Below are positions 24,059 through 34,548 of a stretch of 64,000 nt of DNA, one piece after another. The notes beneath the pieces are model-generated. The model did not search any database and was not told the origin of the DNA. It was given only the letters and a program-made list of their open reading frames with translations. Within the stretch, counting starts at the first letter, position 1. Every line of letters starts with the position of its first letter. The DNA comes from Macrobrachium rosenbergii (lineage: Eukaryota > Arthropoda > Malacostraca > Decapoda > Palaemonidae): the NCBI RefSeq assembly GCF_040412425.1, contig NC_089744.1, positions 30,883,501 to 30,947,500 of the forward strand, in the 5' to 3' direction. Position numbers and translations under genes: made by a program.

Positions 24059-24545
24059 AAGGTCAAGTAGTCAGATCATAGCAGGAACCTTATATAAGTA
24101 GTCTGTGTAGGAATTCTGATTTTGTTTCATTGTTACTGACAGTGGGTCCTCAGATATCTTAAGGGCTTTAAGTGTATTTTTAACAGTATACCCAGATTTA
24201 CACTGATAAAAGGTCTTTTTTATCATCAGAGATTATTTGTGAGAAAGTCCATTCATTACCATTTTTGTTTTTGTTTGATTTTACCAACAAAGCTTTTGTC
24301 AAAGCCAAACTTCTCCATAGATCAGACAAGCTTGCACATCTTATCAGTCTGGTACTTCAGAATAGTAGCCTTAGGGAAGATTGTCTCCTGTCTAATTGAA
24401 GTGTGTGGTGGATGAAGGGTTGGTCCATGGTGATTTATTATGATGTGCTTTAAAATAAAAATAATTTGGAATTTTGAAGTTTTTGTAAAAAATGTTTAAA
24501 ATTATTTGACATTATTAACGGTAACTTATATTTACTTTCTTCCAG

Positions 24546-24635
24546 GTTTTTGCTGTATTGCATAGTTCTCTTCTTTGTCTGACAATAAAGGCTGGTGAAG
24601 AAGAGGTTTCGCTCATGCATTTGCTTGGCAGAGAA
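24546..24635 (+). CDS. ZW10: ZW10 exon 3 in window
   Basis: The acceptor is 'cttccag|GTTTTTGC' and the donor 'GGCAGAGAA|gtaagt', phase 0 to phase 0, 30 codons. It encodes VFAVLHSSLLCLTIK, AGEEE and 'VSLMHLLGRE', equivalent to the human 'IRLVLEVLQKQLLD ... EMLGDMI' stretch. Confidence 0.88.
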
Positions 24636-25370
24636 GTAAGTGTAATTAAGGTGGTGTGTTTTGTAGATGCTTGTATTGGGATTACTATTTGTCCAGTTTT
24701 TTTTTTTTTTTTTTTTTAGTGATTGCATCTCTTTACTTTCTTTTCTCATTTTTATTGAGGAGCCTGACAAAGAAACAGTAAAAAATGCAATCATGTTCTT
24801 ATTATCTAAATCTGACCAGACGTAGGGGATGTTGGATAACTGAAAAATTCCTGTCAGGAAGAATTGTCTAGTATAGTAACCTCTCTGATTTAACACTATA
24901 CGAACTGTGGCATTAATGGGCCCTTGTGTGTGTGTGTGTGTGTCAAAAAGTTCTACCATAGTTAGGAAATAGAGGATTTTTTTAATGTAGCAGCAGGACT
25001 GTGTGCAATAAATTTGGCACTAAGATTATTAAAAAATACCCTCACAAAAATTTGTAATCTTCAGAGGCTAGAGAATCCCTTCAGAACTATTGTTCCCAAA
25101 ATTCTTCTGTACAACATGTAAGGGTTTTTTTTACACAAACTATAGGAAGCGTTTGTAAAAGTTGAAATGTGTTGAATCGCTGTCTATGTTGGCTTGAAAG
25201 GACATGAATATGCCAAATAGCAGCCAAAGTCTCAGCTAATATATCCAGAGCAGAAGCAATCATTCTAGTGCCTGATGTTACAAACCCATTATTTTTTTTA
25301 CTAAAGAATTTTCTGTTTGTTGTAAATGTCTTTAAATTTGTATGGTGTTCAAATAGTCATTAATTTGACA
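24636..25370. other. Intron sequence with simple repeats
   Basis: The start of the 9.5-kb intron up to element D. It contains a T tract at 24698-24718 and a (GT)n run at 24925-24943. No other feature was seen. Confidence 0.6.
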
Positions 25371-25540
25371 TTTGTTCATGAGACTTACCTGTCAGATATA
25401 TATATAGCTGTATTCTCTGATATTCCGACAGAATTTCAAAACTTACAACACACGCAGTGGGAGATCAGGTGGTTAGTACCCATTCCCGCCGCTAGGAGGC
25501 GGATATCAGGAACCATTCCCATTTTCTATTCAGATTTTCT
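25371..25540 (+). repeat. Element D left inverted terminal repeat
   Basis: It starts 'tttgttcatgagacttacc' and runs through an AT-rich 'atatatatatagctg' stretch to 'ggaaccattcccattttc'. An inverted copy fills 33915-34075 in the right ITR. Confidence 0.88.
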
Positions 25541-25713
25541 CTGTCGCTGGTACTGTCAACACTTGTTTTCAGTACCTCCGTCTTGGATTTCGGATAAAAC
25601 TTGGTTGTCACTTAAGTATTTGTTTGACTTTTGGTTTTTTGACTTGGACTTGTGGCTAGGCATACGCTATTGTGGACTGTTTTGGATTTGGCTTTGTTTT
25701 TTCCTTGGATAAG

Positions 25714-27528
25714 ATGTCTGAATCTAGTTCTTCTAGTTATAGAGTTTGCCGTGTGCAAGATTGTAAGGTGAGGCTACCGAAAATTTCGGTAGATCCCGAT
25801 GCAAGGAGTGTGAATCTTTGTCTGATGCTAGTTGGAGGACTTATGATTCTTATGTGAGAAAGTTAGAGCGAGATAGGATCAGGAGGTCTTCCTCCAGAAG
25901 TGGTAGGAGTCAGGGTAGTGTTTTTCACCTGCTAACCCTCCTGTAGACGTAGCTCTTCCTAACCCTGTGGTGTTGCCCCGAGCCCCGGGTTGTGTCTGCG
26001 GAAGGTGATGCCCTGGCAGTTATTATGTCTTCCATTCGTAACTTGGAAGCTAAAATGCTCTCTCTTCAAAGTGCTGTGAAGTGCAGTGATAGTGTCTGTC
26101 CCCCTAGTGTTGTGGAGGGGGCGTCAGATCGGCCGTATAATGCCTCTAGGTCTAGACCTCTGTCGGACTCCCAGGACTCAGGGAGTGGGCAAGTCGAAAG
26201 CCGCAAGAGGGTTACGCGGACCCCCACCGATCTGGCGTCCCCCGGCATGTCCTGATGACGCTTCCCAGGCTGCCAAGGATCGTGCTCGGGCACGAATCCT
26301 TAAGGATTGCTTCTCATCCCCGATTCCTCCTCCCCGCCGGGAGTGGAAATTTCGGGAGGACTCTCGCCCTTTGAAGAGAAGCTTCAAAGAAGGGGACGCT
26401 TCACGTCCCTTTTCTCGTGACGCTCCGCTCTTCTCCGAGAATTTTGACGCCATCCCGCCGCAGAAGGGGACCAGGACATCATCGGATGATGACGCTTTTG
26501 AGCGCTCCGCTCGCTCCAGAAAGAAAGCTGTTGCTTCCCCTGTGAGAAGGAAGAAGGCGTCCCCTCGCCCCTCGTCTTCTCACAGGATCAGCCCCTCTCC
26601 TGAGGAGGAGACTTCTCCTACTCGTAAGCTGCTGCTAGGCATGCAGAGGCAATTGGCTTCGTTAATGGCCCAGAAGGAGACTGATACGTGTCGTCGTCGG
26701 AAAGATTCCCGGCTGCCAATCAAGAGGTCCAAACCATCCCCTTCTCCTTCTCCACGTTCGTCGTCATCTCATGCTTCGCCGCCCTCTAGAAGTCCTTTGG
26801 CTCAGCGCTTTTCTGGTCTCGGCAGGGATCGCAATTTCCCTCTTTCTGAAGCTCTTCATGCTGCTGGGCTTGACGCCCCTCGTTACGACGCTCCTCTAGT
26901 TTCTCGCCAGGACACTTCTCATGCTGCTAAGCATGACGCTCCTCATGCTGCTCGGCAAGACGCCTCCCTTGCTGCTCGACATGACGCCTCCCTTGCTGCT
27001 CGTCATGACGCCTCCCTTGCTGCTCGGCAAGACGCCTCCCTTGCTGCTAGGCAAGACGCCTGCCTAGGCAAGATGACCTCCCTCGCTCGCTCTCATCAGG
27101 ACGCCGTCGGATCGATCGTCAAGACACTCGCCGGGAATCGTCAGGATGCTTGTCAGGACGCTCGTCTAGACTCTTCTGCCCGAGACTTTCGTGACCCCTC
27201 TCGGACTTCTTCCAAGCAGAAGTCCCTTTTGCGTGTTGGTCTGCAAGGGCTTCGTCCACCCGGGTCTTCTCCAGCCCCTTCGGTTGTTCCTGTTGAAGAA
27301 GGTGAGCTGTCTAGCGCTTCGGAACCTGCAGTTGAGGATCAGTCCTCTACTTCTTCAGCTTCTTCCGACTACCAAGTCTTGACTAGGCTGCTGAAGGACT
27401 TGTTTGGGGACAAGTTTCAACCTTCTGCTCCTCGCCCTCCCCCCTCGCAGCTAACCTCGTCTAAATCACAAAAGTCTTCTGGTTTTGTGAAAATGGCAAC
27501 GTCTCTCTCTCTCGAAGAGGGCCTTTAA
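25714..27528 (+). pseudogene. Gag-like ORF1 of element D (frameshifted)
   Basis: The ATG at 25714 opens MSESSSSSYRVCRVQDCK, which aligns with the F gag start. A shift near 25800 moves to the frame encoding CKECESLSDASW and 'YVRKLERDRIRR', again as in F (CDEC, W, KKLEKDRARK). The main open frame 26086-27528 (480 codons) is rich in Arg, Ser and Pro. It contains a tandem octapeptide repeat HDASLAAR at about residues 285-325. The C-terminal part continues in other frames to about 28260 with a 'KATQDLLAQSSRRP' motif, also seen in F (about 50920). The protein is probably capsid-like or nucleic-acid binding; this is inference from position. Confidence 0.7.
26920..27062 (+). repeat. 24-bp tandem repeat in element D gag-like frame
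   Basis: About six 24-bp units ('gacgcctcccttgctgctcg' plus four bases) encode repeated DASLAARH/Q octapeptides in frame with the long gag-like frame. Units near the middle are almost identical; the outer ones diverge. Confidence 0.85.
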
Positions 27529-28264
27529 GAAGGTTCAGGAGTGGATGGACTCCAGGAAGGCTCAGTGCAAGACTTTCTTTCGCCCTGCCTCCGTCAAGAT
27601 TGAGTGGAAAAGCAGGAATTTGGTACGAGACAGGAGAGGAGGTTGTTGGAGAGTTCCTTCCTCTTCCCAAGGGGACTTTGCCAGCCTTGTGGACGCCCCC
27701 AGAAGGTCTCTCCTTTCATCAGCGAAGGTGTCCTGGACTTTGTCTGAAACCGATCACCATCTGAAAGGCCTCTTCAGGTCTTTGGAAGTTTTCAACTTTC
27801 TGGACTGGTGCCTGGGAGTCCTGGACTTGCAGGCTCGTAGCCCTGACTCCATTAGTCTGGGAGATTTGTTCAGCGTCCCTATCTTGCATGGACAAGGCGG
27901 TTAGGGATGGCTCCAAGAACTGGCTGCCCACTTCTGTACGGGGCTTTTAAAGAAGAGAGCCATTTACTGCAACTTCACTGCGAAGTCGGTCTCTCCTTCT
28001 CAGAAGGCAGAGTTGTTGTTCGCTCCGCTTTCTAGCCATCTTTTCCCCAGTCCTTAGTCAAGGATATGGCCGCCACTTTGCAAGAGAAGGCTACTCAGGA
28101 CCTCCTGGCCCAGTCTTCTAGACGTCCAGCAGTCCCTTCGACTTCTTCCCTTGGGCAGGCTTCCAAGATTCAGAAGACCTTTCGTGGAGGACCCTCTTCT
28201 AGATCGTCCTTTCGAGGAAGAGGTCCTCAAGAGGTAGAGCCCCTTCTAAGACCAGGGGCAAGAA

Positions 28265-29275
28265 ATGACTCATGGACCTTCAGACACCGGTAGGAGCCAG
28301 GCTTCTTTCTTTTGCAAGAGCCTGAGAGAGAGAGGGACAGACAACTGGTCCCTCCAAGTCATCGAAAAGGGATACAAGATCCCATTCCTCGTCTTGCCTC
28401 CGTTATGCACGAAACCCATAGATCTGTCGCCATCCTATCAGCAGGAGAAGCAGCAGATTCTCTTCGACCTGCTCGAGCAAATGCTCGAGAAGAGAGCTGT
28501 GGAACAGGTCTCAGATTTACAATCCCCGGGCTTTTACAACAGGCTGTTTCTGGTACCGAAGCAATCAGGGGGATGGAGACCAGTTCTGGACGTCAGCAGG
28601 TTGAACCATTTTGTTCTGAAAGAAAAGTTCGTAATGGAGACGTCCCAGTCGGTTATGGGAGCCCTAAGACCAGGCGACTGGATGGTTTCTCTCGATCTCC
28701 AGGACGCCTGCTTTCACGTCCCTATACATCCTCTATCGAGGAAGTACCAGAGATTTGTCCTGCGGGGACAGGTATTTCAGTTCAGGGCTCTCTGCTTCGG
28801 GCTCAGCACAGCTCCTATGGTATTCACGGTTTTAATGAGGAATGTTGCGAGATGGCTTCACCTTGGAGGAATAAGAGTCTCTCTTTATTTGGACGATTGG
28901 CTCCTTCGAGCCTCGTCAATGACGAGGTGTCTGGAGGATCTTCACACGACTTTGAACTTGACGAAGTCCCTAGGACTTCTGGTGAATTTCGAAAAGTCCC
29001 ATCTGACCCCGACTCAGTCCATCGTTTATCTGGGGATTCAGATGGATTCAGTGGCTTTTCGAGCTTTTCCGTCTCAAGAAAGACAACTACAGTGCTTAGA
29101 CAAAGTTTCAGCCTTCCTGCGGAAAGAAACATGCTCGGTGAGGGAATGGATGAGTCTGCTGGGGACCATTTCATCGCTGGAGAAGTTTGTTTCCCTGGGG
29201 AGACTGCATCTCAGACCGCTTCAATTCTTCCTTGCAGAGAACTGGCAGGACAAGGAGAATCTGGAAGTTTTCTGA
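28265..29275 (+). pseudogene. Reverse transcriptase of element D
   Basis: A 336-codon frame holds the full set of DIRS polymerase motifs: 'SPGFYNRLFLVPKQSGGWRP', 'VSLDLQDACFHVPIH' (motif A), 'ALCFGLSTAPMVFT' (motif B), 'VSLYLDDWLLRA' (the YLDD catalytic box, both Asp present) and a thumb segment with 'REWMSLLGTISSLEKFV'. The frame stops at 29275 and coding continues in another frame with RNase H, so a frameshift separates them. In DIRS elements the two domains are normally fused, so this is likely a mutation. A 116-codon antisense frame here is a shadow. Confidence 0.88.
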
Positions 29276-29705
29276 GGATTTCGCCAAAGGTGAAGGATCA
29301 CCTAAGGTGGTGGCTCGATCCATCAAAGTTGGCAGAAGGCCTTTCTCTCAAACTTCAGAACCCCGACCTAGTGTTGTTTTCCGACGCGTCCATCTCAGGG
29401 TGGGGAGCAACACTTGGGGGGGACGAAGTGTCGGGCACCTGGAGAGGGGAACAGGTGTCCTGGCACATAAACCTCAAAGAATTGGGGGCAATTCAGTTGG
29501 CCCTTCTTTTCTTCGAGGGACGAGTCACGAACCGAGTTGTCCAGATCAACTCGGACAACACCACGGCCCTGTCATACCTCAAGAAACAGGGAGGAACTCA
29601 CTCTCGGTCCCTGTTCGCCTTAGCAAAGGACATCCTTCTGTGGGCTCAGGCCCGGAATATTACGATCCTCACGAGGTTTGTTGCAGGCGTGAGAGAACGT
29701 CCGTG
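29270..29705 (+). pseudogene. RNase H of element D
   Basis: The frame encodes 'VLFSDASISGWGATLGG' (first catalytic Asp), 'WHINLKELGAIQLAL' (catalytic Glu), and 'INSDNTTALSYLKKQGG' (Asp), then a hydrophobic 'SLFALAKDILLWAQ' helix. After 29705 the frame shifts. RNase H removes the RNA strand during reverse transcription. All the residues visible are intact; only the frame junctions are broken. Confidence 0.85.
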
Positions 29706-29764
29706 CGGATCTTCTAAGTCGGCAACGACAACTGCTGCCGACCGAGTGGACCCTGCACCAAGAG

Positions 29765-30200
29765 GTGTGTCAAGGACTGTGGAAGCTTTGGGGACGTCCA
29801 TTGGTAGATCTCTTTGCAACTTCCAAGACGAAGAGACTTCCTCTTTACTGCTCCCCTGTACTCGACCCAGGAGCGATCTCAGTAGACGCTCTTCTCTGGG
29901 ATTGGACGGGGATGGACGTGTATGCCTTTCCCCCGTACAAAATCCTCGGAGAAGTCATCAGGAAGTTTGCGTCGTCGGAAGGGACGAGGATGACGTTGAT
30001 CGCCCCGTTTTGGCCTTCGAGGGAATGGTTCACAGAGGTCATGTCCTTCCTAGTGGACTTTCCGAGATCTCTGCCCATGAGAGTCGATCTACTCAGACAA
30101 CCCCACTTCGAGAGGTACCACAAAAACCTCCCCGCTCTGAGTCTAACTGCATTCAGACTATCGAGAAGCTGGCCAGAGCGAGAGGTTTTTCTAGACCAGT
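29765..30200 (+). pseudogene. Connecting region between RNase H and recombinase, element D
   Basis: The frame encodes LWKLWGRPLVDLFATSK, 'MDVYAFPPYKILGEVI', MTLIAPFWPSREWF and 'LLRQPHFERYH', a segment conserved among DIRS elements (the same order is seen in A and F). It is in a different frame from both RNase H upstream and the recombinase downstream. Confidence 0.75.
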
Positions 30201-31213
30201 GGCGAGAGCTATTGCCAGAGCCAGAAGACTCTCTTCCAGTAATTTGTACCAATCGAAGTGGACCGTCTTTAGGAGATGGTGTAGAAAGAAGGGCATTTCC
30301 TCTACCACGACCTCTGTGAGCCAGATAGCAGACTTCCTCTTGTTTCTGAGGAGTGATGTCAAACTAGCAGTCCCGACTATCAAGGGATATAGGAGTATGC
30401 TATCATCCGTTTTTAGGCATAGAAACTTGGATCTGTCTAACAACAAAGACCTTCACGATCTATTTAGATCCTTCGAAACCTCGAAGGTGCCTCGGCAAAG
30501 GACTCCTTGGAATTTAGATGTAGTGTTACGGTTCCTGATGTCCAGTCCTTTCGAACCTCTTCGTTCTGCGACATTGAGGAACATTACCAGAAAGACTATT
30601 TTTCTAACCGCTCTAGCAACTGCGAAGAGGGTTAGCGAACTGCAAGCCTTTAGTAGACATATAGGCTTTAAAGGACATAACGCAGTTTCTTTAAGTCCTA
30701 CTTTTTTAGCGAAAAATGAGAACCCGTTTAACCCTTGGCCCAAGGGCTTCGAAATCAAGGGTATGGCTGAGATTCTAATTCAAGAGCCAGAGAGAGTCCT
30801 TTGCCCTGTTAGGGCTCTCAAAGTCTACTTAGACAAGACGAAGGAAAGTCGAGGCCCCTCAGATAATTTATGGTGTTCAGTAAAGAGACCGGACTTACCT
30901 GTCGAAGAATGCTCTGGCTTTCTTCCTGAGGAACATGATTAAAGAAGCCCATTCATGCTGTCAAGACACTGATTTTAAACTTCTGAAAGTCAATGCTCAC
31001 AAGGTGAGGGCGGTTGCAACTTCAGTGGCTTTTCAGAAGAATATGTCACTCAGTAACATTCTGGGTGCCACATTTTGGCGTAGCAACTCTGTGTTCGCTT
31101 CACACTACCTGAGAGATGTGAAGACGACATATGAGAACTGCTTCTCGCTAGGACCATACGTTTCTGCAGATACTTTCCTGGGGGCAGGGGATGACACTCA
31201 TCCTATCCTATAG
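30110..31213 (+). pseudogene. Tyrosine recombinase of element D (one frameshift)
   Basis: In the first frame (to 30942) the SAM-like N-terminal domain is seen ('YQSKWTVFRRWCRKKGIS', 'ADFLLFLRSD'), then the arginine box 'ALATAKRVSELQAFS' and the 'ERVLCPVRALKVYLDKT' motif. A shift near 30905 moves to the frame 30935-31213. This carries 'NAHKVRAVATS' (HxxR box) and 'FASHYLRDV' (catalytic Tyr), with a SLGPYVSAD tail. All catalytic positions are therefore present but split by one frameshift. This enzyme joins the circular cDNA to the target without a target-site duplication. Confidence 0.87.
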
Positions 31214-31439
31214 AAAATGGTTGGATAGTGTTTTTTATGGTTTTTGGGTTGACCGCCTGTGGTGGACTTCCCGCTCGTTAGCTTTAGTTGCGTTATCCTA
31301 ACTTAGTTAGGCTTGGTCAGATGGTTGGTTTTTACTTCGTTTGCCCTCATTGTATGGTCAATATGGTCTAGTCACATTGTGGTCACGCCCCCGTTGACAG
31401 ATCACAGAAGCGTGTGGCGGTTGTTATGACGGCCGCCTG

Positions 31440-31712
31440 GTTCATATTAAAAAATTGTAATGTGCGAGTATTATTAGTATTGTTACTATTATTATTATTG
31501 TTAGTAGTATTAGAATGATTAACACTATTTTGGTTCTGGTTATTTGTGTTATTATTGTTAGTATTTCCTTGCACTACAGCAGAGTGGGAATTTAGTCTTG
31601 AAATTCGACCTCGTCTAATTGTCGACGGTCTTAAATCGTAATGTGAATGTCTAACAGTGTTCAGTAATTCATCAAATACTCGTTGCATGTCCACACACAA
31701 AAAAATTTTCAC
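31440..31712 (-). pseudogene. Asn-rich start of a gag-like frame of the LTR element
   Basis: A - strand frame begins near 31712 and encodes 'MQRVFDELLNTVRHSHYDL' followed by a poly-Asn/Thr tract caused by (ATT)n-type codons. It is cut at the junction with D. The assignment as gag rests on its place after the LTR, PBS and leader, not on a recognised domain. Confidence 0.4.
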
Positions 31713-32616
31713 TCAGAGTACATCAATCAAAAAAAAAATTTTCGTTATATTGTACCAAGATTAAAAACAATTTGTCAAATTGTCACACAAAAAAAATTAA
31801 ATTCTCTATTGAGTTCAAGTGCACAATTAAAAAAACTTTTTCAATACTCAAAATAAATTCTTATATGAAATTGGGCATCATATCATTAAAATTCATTATA
31901 ATAAGTACACAAAATTACATATATAACTTCTCAAATAATCATCACCAACCGAGTAAAACATAGCTAATTCCTTATCTAAATTATTTACTAAATAATTAAT
32001 TTATCATAGAGAGAGTAATGCTGGTATTTATGCAAAAAGAATTTTATTCACTAGAGAGAGTTTTCTTAATTTTCAATCTTATAGCAAGATGCAAAAAAAA
32101 ATATATCTTCACTTATTTATTAAGAGAGAGTGGACAGTAAATTCCTTACTGTGTTGTGTTGTTGATATCGTGATATCGCTAAATGTTGTTCATTCGGCGG
32201 TGAATGTTTCGCTGTCGGATCACTACGCTCTGCGTTGTTTTTCCGCTGTGGTTTCCGCCGGAATCTTGTTGAAAGTTTGTACGTTGTTTTTCTTCAATCA
32301 CTCGATGCAATGTCGCTAACACTGGGCTTATTATCGCTGTCATGTCTTGCTCAATTTGTTGACGGTAACAGTTCAAAATGTTTTTGGCTTGGGACGCACT
32401 AAACTGTTTTATTCACACTCGACGCGTTCTTGTTGTAAGCTGCTATTCGCTGGAGTATTTTTATTTCTTCTGATATATTTTGTTCGTCGTCGTAAAAAAA
32501 TATAAGTTCGTTTTGTAGAATTTCGTTTCACTGTAACTTAAATAATTGCACTGATAATTTCATTAATGTTCGTTTGTTTCGTCTCGCCTTCTGGATCCAC
32601 TTTAGCTGCCACCATT

Positions 32617-33468
32617 TGTAATGTTTTTTATTTTTCTTTTTACGTTCTTCGTTATATGTTTGCATAGATTTTAGTCTTTCTCTTCTTACCTTTGTTTCTT
32701 TCGAGGTGTCCTTCAGACGCTTCATGGATGATGTGCTATCTTTGTATATTTATTCCTTTTAAATATTGATATCTTTCAGAAAGGCGTATAGAGACGTAGA
32801 TCGGTAATTTCTTCATTTTAATTAGTACTTAATATTATAAAGATCAGTACAAAATTAACAAGTTACAATGATAGAAACGAATCACTCTTGAATCAGTCTA
32901 TATGGGGAACACGGGCGATTGGGAGAAGTACTCTCCTTGAAGGACACAGTTCTGACTCTCCTCTCCTCGTCGGTCTCTCACTCGTTGAACCCTCAGGAAA
33001 CTTGCTATCTGTAAATCTCCACCTCCTTCTAGCCTTATTGGAAGGATTAATCAGCAAGGCCTCCCCTTCAAGTAGCTGATTGGAAGGACTGTAGTGGGTG
33101 TGATTCAAATCTCTCCTTAGAGGACTTGATAGGAGGTGATCTTAGGAGGGTGTGGGAAAGACCCTCCCACACATAATTGATTGGAGGTTGAAGAAGTATA
33201 TCACTTGGGTCAACCCCAAATTCCTGGAACTTCCACGAAAACACCTTCCGGAGAAGGCGGGGCTATAGAATCAGCTGTTGTAAGCATTTAGACTGTGCTG
33301 ACTCATGTTTTGCTTGGCTTCAATCGCGAGGCCATTATTTCCCATTTTACGACTGTTTTTATGGCTTAAACACGATATACTGCAATGTAAACATCTCGCG
33401 TATTGATAACACGACACAACAGCATTTGGCCGTTATCCTGTGTTCTTTGCCTCTCTCTTTCTCTTATT

Positions 33469-33526
<58 letters not shown>

Positions 33527-33583
33527 AATCTCTCTCTCTCTCTCTCTTCTATTTAATTTCCCTATCTATTCTACACCACAACA
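32617..33583 (-). repeat. 5' LTR of the truncated LTR retrotransposon
   Basis: 967 bp, starting TGTTG and ending TTACA on the - strand. It includes a (GA)n tract (33473-33547 as CT on +). No second LTR copy is in the window, so pairing cannot be tested. Confidence 0.6.
33473..33547 (+). repeat. (CT)n microsatellite
   Basis: About 75 bp of nearly pure CT repeats broken by one 'ttaat'. It lies inside the LTR. Confidence 0.97.
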
Positions 33584-33764
33584 CTAGAACTCACCAGCTA
33601 TACAGGTCACACCCTTGCTGGAGACTCTAGTTAAGCAGAAGCAGACTTGGGTGACAGTAATCACGAAGTCAGCTATGCTAACAGGTAAGGAACCAAGGTA
33701 TCTTTCACCTACATGTAGTGTGTTTCCTAAATCCTATTCTGTCTGTACCCACCTCCAATGGTGG

Positions 33765-34098
33765 TATTCAGCTATATATATATCTGACAGGTAAGTCTCA
33801 TGAACAAAATGATATTTTAATGATAAAATAAAGTTTGTTCATACTTACCTGGCAGATATATATATTCATAGTGCCCGCCCACCTCCCCTCAGGAGACAGT
33901 GGCACTAGAAAATCTGAATAGAAAATGGGAATGGTTCCTGATACCCGCCTCCCAGCGGCAGGAATGGGTACTAACCACCTGATCTCCCACTGCGTGTGTC
34001 GTAAGTTTTGAAATTCTGTTGGACTATCAGAGAATACAGCTATATATATATCTGCCAGGTAAGTATGAACAAACTTTATTTTATCATTAAAATATCAT
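33765..34098 (+). repeat. Element D internal complementary region plus right ITR
   Basis: 33767-33808 is the reverse complement of the left-ITR start ('ctgacaggtaagtctcatga'). 33809-33857 is the reverse complement of the right end (begins 'atgatattttaatgataaaa', while the element ends 'ttatcattaaaatatcat'). 33900-34075 is an inverted copy of the left ITR. The last ~25 bp have no counterpart in the left ITR, so the right ITR is extended. Confidence 0.9.
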
Positions 34099-34126
34099 AT
34101 CTTAAAATAGTATTACATTTTTTCAG

Positions 34127-34262
34127 GTAAGTGAAGAATTCACCCAAGTTTTAATCAAGGAATGCCTTGCTGAAGCAGTTCCCTGTAGCCAAGCTCAGCT
34201 AAATGAGTATGAGGAAGTAAAAGTGGCAGCCAGAGATTTCCAGCAATTTTTGGTTGATAAAG
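34127..34262 (+). CDS. ZW10: ZW10 exon 4 in window
   Basis: The acceptor is 'acattttttcag|GTAAGTGAAG' and the donor 'GATAAAG|gtttgt'; phase 0 to phase 1. It encodes VSEEFTQVLIKECLAEAVP and NEYEEVKVAARDFQQFL, equivalent to human 'LSECLIKNCLVYSIP' and following. The exon begins with a perfect 5' splice-site consensus. Element D ends 28 bp before it, so the branch point must lie in or right next to the element. Confidence 0.92.
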
Positions 34263-34372
34263 GTTTGTACTGATTTATTTTAAATGTCACTTGATTAACT
34301 ACTGTTGTTAGGTTATGCCTGTGGCATGGCTTTCTCAGCATAATTTTATATATTTTTTTTTTATTTTTACAG

Positions 34373-34548
34373 GGTTCTATAAGCCTGATGAAATGTCTAT
34401 TATGGAGTATGCTGCAAATGTTGACACAGTATTCAGCAATAAAGCTTGTGCTCATATCTTGGAAAGAGCAAGAGAATTGATGGTCAGACCAGTCCATGTT
34501 TTGGTTTGCATCACACCTTTGGAGCCTGATAGTCATTTAGTCATACAG
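34373..34548 (+). CDS. ZW10: ZW10 exon 5 in window
   Basis: The acceptor is 'tttttacag|GGTTCT' and the donor 'ATACAG|gttcgg'; phase 1 to 0. It encodes FYKPDEMSIMEYAANVD, then CAHILERARELM, matching the human '[20 protein letters not shown]' and 'VIVAARNLM' segment. The donor departs from consensus after GT, but the frame and homology support it. Confidence 0.92.

Larger units (their letters stand above)
31440..33583 (-). mobile_element. Truncated LTR retrotransposon (5' LTR, PBS, start of gag)
   Basis: On the - strand a 967-bp unit starts TGTTGTGGTGTAG (33583) and ends '...acattaca' (32617), with TG...CA ends as in LTRs. Two bases later comes TGGTGGCAGCTAAAGTGG, which looks like a tRNA primer binding site. 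A ~900-bp AT-rich leader follows, then the start of an Asn-rich frame ending at about 31440 where DIRS D sequence resumes. The rest of the element is missing. It lies inside the 3' region of D in opposite orientation, so it arrived after D. Confidence 0.62.
25371..34098 (+). mobile_element. DIRS1-like retrotransposon D, best-preserved copy
   Basis: The left ITR begins at 25371 (TTTGTTCATGAGACTTACCTG). The internal complementary region is at 33765-33857 and the right ITR ends at 34098. The body holds gag-like ORF1 (25714-27528), reverse transcriptase with YLDD (28265-29275), RNase H (about 29270-29700), the connecting region (29765-30200) and tyrosine recombinase (about 30110-31213). Long frames and only a few frameshifts indicate a fairly recent insertion. 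A - strand LTR-retrotransposon piece is inserted at about 31440-33583. The right end lies 28 bp before the next ZW10 exon. Confidence 0.92.

Noticed and set aside
24450..24959. A 169-codon - strand open frame
   Set aside because: It is AT-rich, has a poly-Lys run from a T tract, and lies antisense to a ZW10 exon. No domain was recognised; it is a chance frame.
28312..30942. An 876-codon open frame that looks like one large protein
   Set aside because: Only its parts from about 29270-29705 (RNase H) and 30110-30942 (recombinase) are real coding. The first third is out of frame over the reverse transcriptase and the middle is out of frame over the connecting region. It is not a single product.
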